Shown one piece after another: positions 63,558-64,000 of a DNA stretch of 64,000 bases. The notes below the pieces were generated by a model that did not search any database, had not been told where the DNA came from, and saw only the letters and a program-made list of their open reading frames with translations. Each line of letters starts with the position of its first letter. Position 1 is the first letter of the stretch. The translations under genes and the position numbers were made by a program. The DNA comes from Sphingomonas taxi (GTDB lineage Bacteria > Pseudomonadota > Alphaproteobacteria > Sphingomonadales > Sphingomonadaceae), in NCBI GenBank assembly GCA_003243195.1, contig QFQI01000002.1, forward strand, positions 62,001 to 126,000, in the 5' to 3' direction.

Positions 63558-64000
63558 CTGCTCCCCGCGTCGCCCCCCGGATCGCCTATGTCGTCAGCCA
63601 GTATCCGGCGTCGTCGCACACGTTCATCCGGCGCGAGGTCGACAGCCTGCGCCGGCACGGGGTCGACCTGCGCACCTACAGCATCCGTCGCCCGTCGCCC
63701 GCGGAGCTGACCGCGCCGGAGGACCGCGCATCGTTCGCGCAGACGCGCTTCGTGCTGCCGCTGTCGCCGCTCGCGCTGGCGGGCAGCCATGTCCGCGCGC
63801 TGGCGACGCGGCCGCTGGCGTGGGCGCGGCTGCTGCGGCTCGCCACGCGGCACCGCGCGCCCGGTGGCCGGGCGCTGCTGTGGTCGCTGTTCCACTTCGC
63901 CGAGGCGGTGGTGCTGGCGCGGATGCTGTGCGAGGACGGCATCACCCACGTCCACAACCATTTCGCCAACGCCGGCGCCACCGTCGGGATGCTCGCGGCG
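63554..64000 (+). CDS. Glycosyltransferase, 5' part (runs off the window)
   Basis: 149 codons are visible. After a short lead comes IAYVVSQYPASSHTFIRREV, then DLRTYSIRRPSPAELTAPED and ITHVHNHFANAGATVGMLAA. This is the N-terminal half typical of WcaL/ExoL-like GT4 enzymes for exopolysaccharide. The start is the ATG in an ATGA overlap with the preceding gene. The donor-binding half is outside the window. Confidence 0.78.
   Translation, partial: MTAPRVAPRIAYVVSQYPASSHTFIRREVDSLRRHGVDLRTYSIRRPSPAELTAPEDRASFAQTRFVLPLSPLALAGSHVRALATRPLAWARLLRLATRHRAPGGRALLWSLFHFAEAVVLARMLCEDGITHVHNHFANAGATVGMLAA

Overview
The window is GC-rich, densely coded chromosomal DNA from an alphaproteobacterium, most probably a Sphingomonas or close relative. 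The main evidence is GcrA and a DUF1013/TrcR-type cell-cycle regulator, methionine synthase split into two genes, a sigma-EcfG-type promoter (GGAAC-N17-CGTT), and many GTG starts and 4-base start/stop overlaps. I see no rRNA, tRNA, CRISPR array, insertion sequence or prophage. Most genes are core metabolism, RNA modification and signalling; the accessory content is two toxin-antitoxin modules and small dispersed palindromes.

Layout. 1-5.2 kb: 5' part of argD, a DUF1275 membrane protein, parE, an outer-membrane beta-barrel protein and gcrA. 5.2-15.6 kb: ABC-2 permease, PAP2 phosphatase, a galE-citE-like pair, msrA, a Sua5-type threonylcarbamoyl-AMP synthase, an acyl-CoA dehydrogenase, a lipoprotein with a YtrA-like GntR regulator, a nitroreductase and a POT peptide transporter. 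15.6-26.1 kb: acyl-CoA ligase, a small lipoprotein, an MscS channel with a predicted general-stress promoter, a diguanylate cyclase, the trehalose operon otsB-GH15-otsA, a lipoprotein and a nitronate monooxygenase. 26.1-34 kb: two very small membrane-type proteins, a PlcP/Agt-like lipid-remodelling pair preceded by a PHO-box-like array, trcR, a DnaQ-like exonuclease, and a cassette of CHASE3 kinase, receiver protein and receiver-HWE kinase.

34-39.8 kb is a methionine-cycle operon: an ArsR-methyltransferase fusion regulator, metF, the homocysteine methyltransferase half of MetH, a REP-like insert, and the rest of MetH. A perfect 22-bp palindrome precedes it. 39.8-46.5 kb: small lipoprotein, aldo/keto reductase, an AbrB-Doc toxin-antitoxin module with an adjacent inverted repeat, a hypothetical exported protein, an M16 protease and an aspartyl/asparaginyl hydroxylase. 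46.5-56.2 kb is a run of housekeeping genes: nfuA-like, a nitroreductase, tsaB, rimI, fur, plsC-like, a cytochrome c lipoprotein, miaB, phoH, vapB, vapC, ybeY, corC and ruvA. The vapBC module sits inside the usually contiguous phoH-ybeY-corC block, behind a terminator/inverted-repeat structure. 56.3-64 kb: RhlE helicase, a PAS-GAF hybrid kinase, an SGNH hydrolase, and the beginning of a polysaccharide locus with three glycosyltransferases, the last cut by the window edge.

The observations most worth testing are the PHO-box-like array in front of plcP-agt, the vapBC insertion with its two competing hairpins, the operator of the split-metH operon, and the EcfG promoter of mscS.
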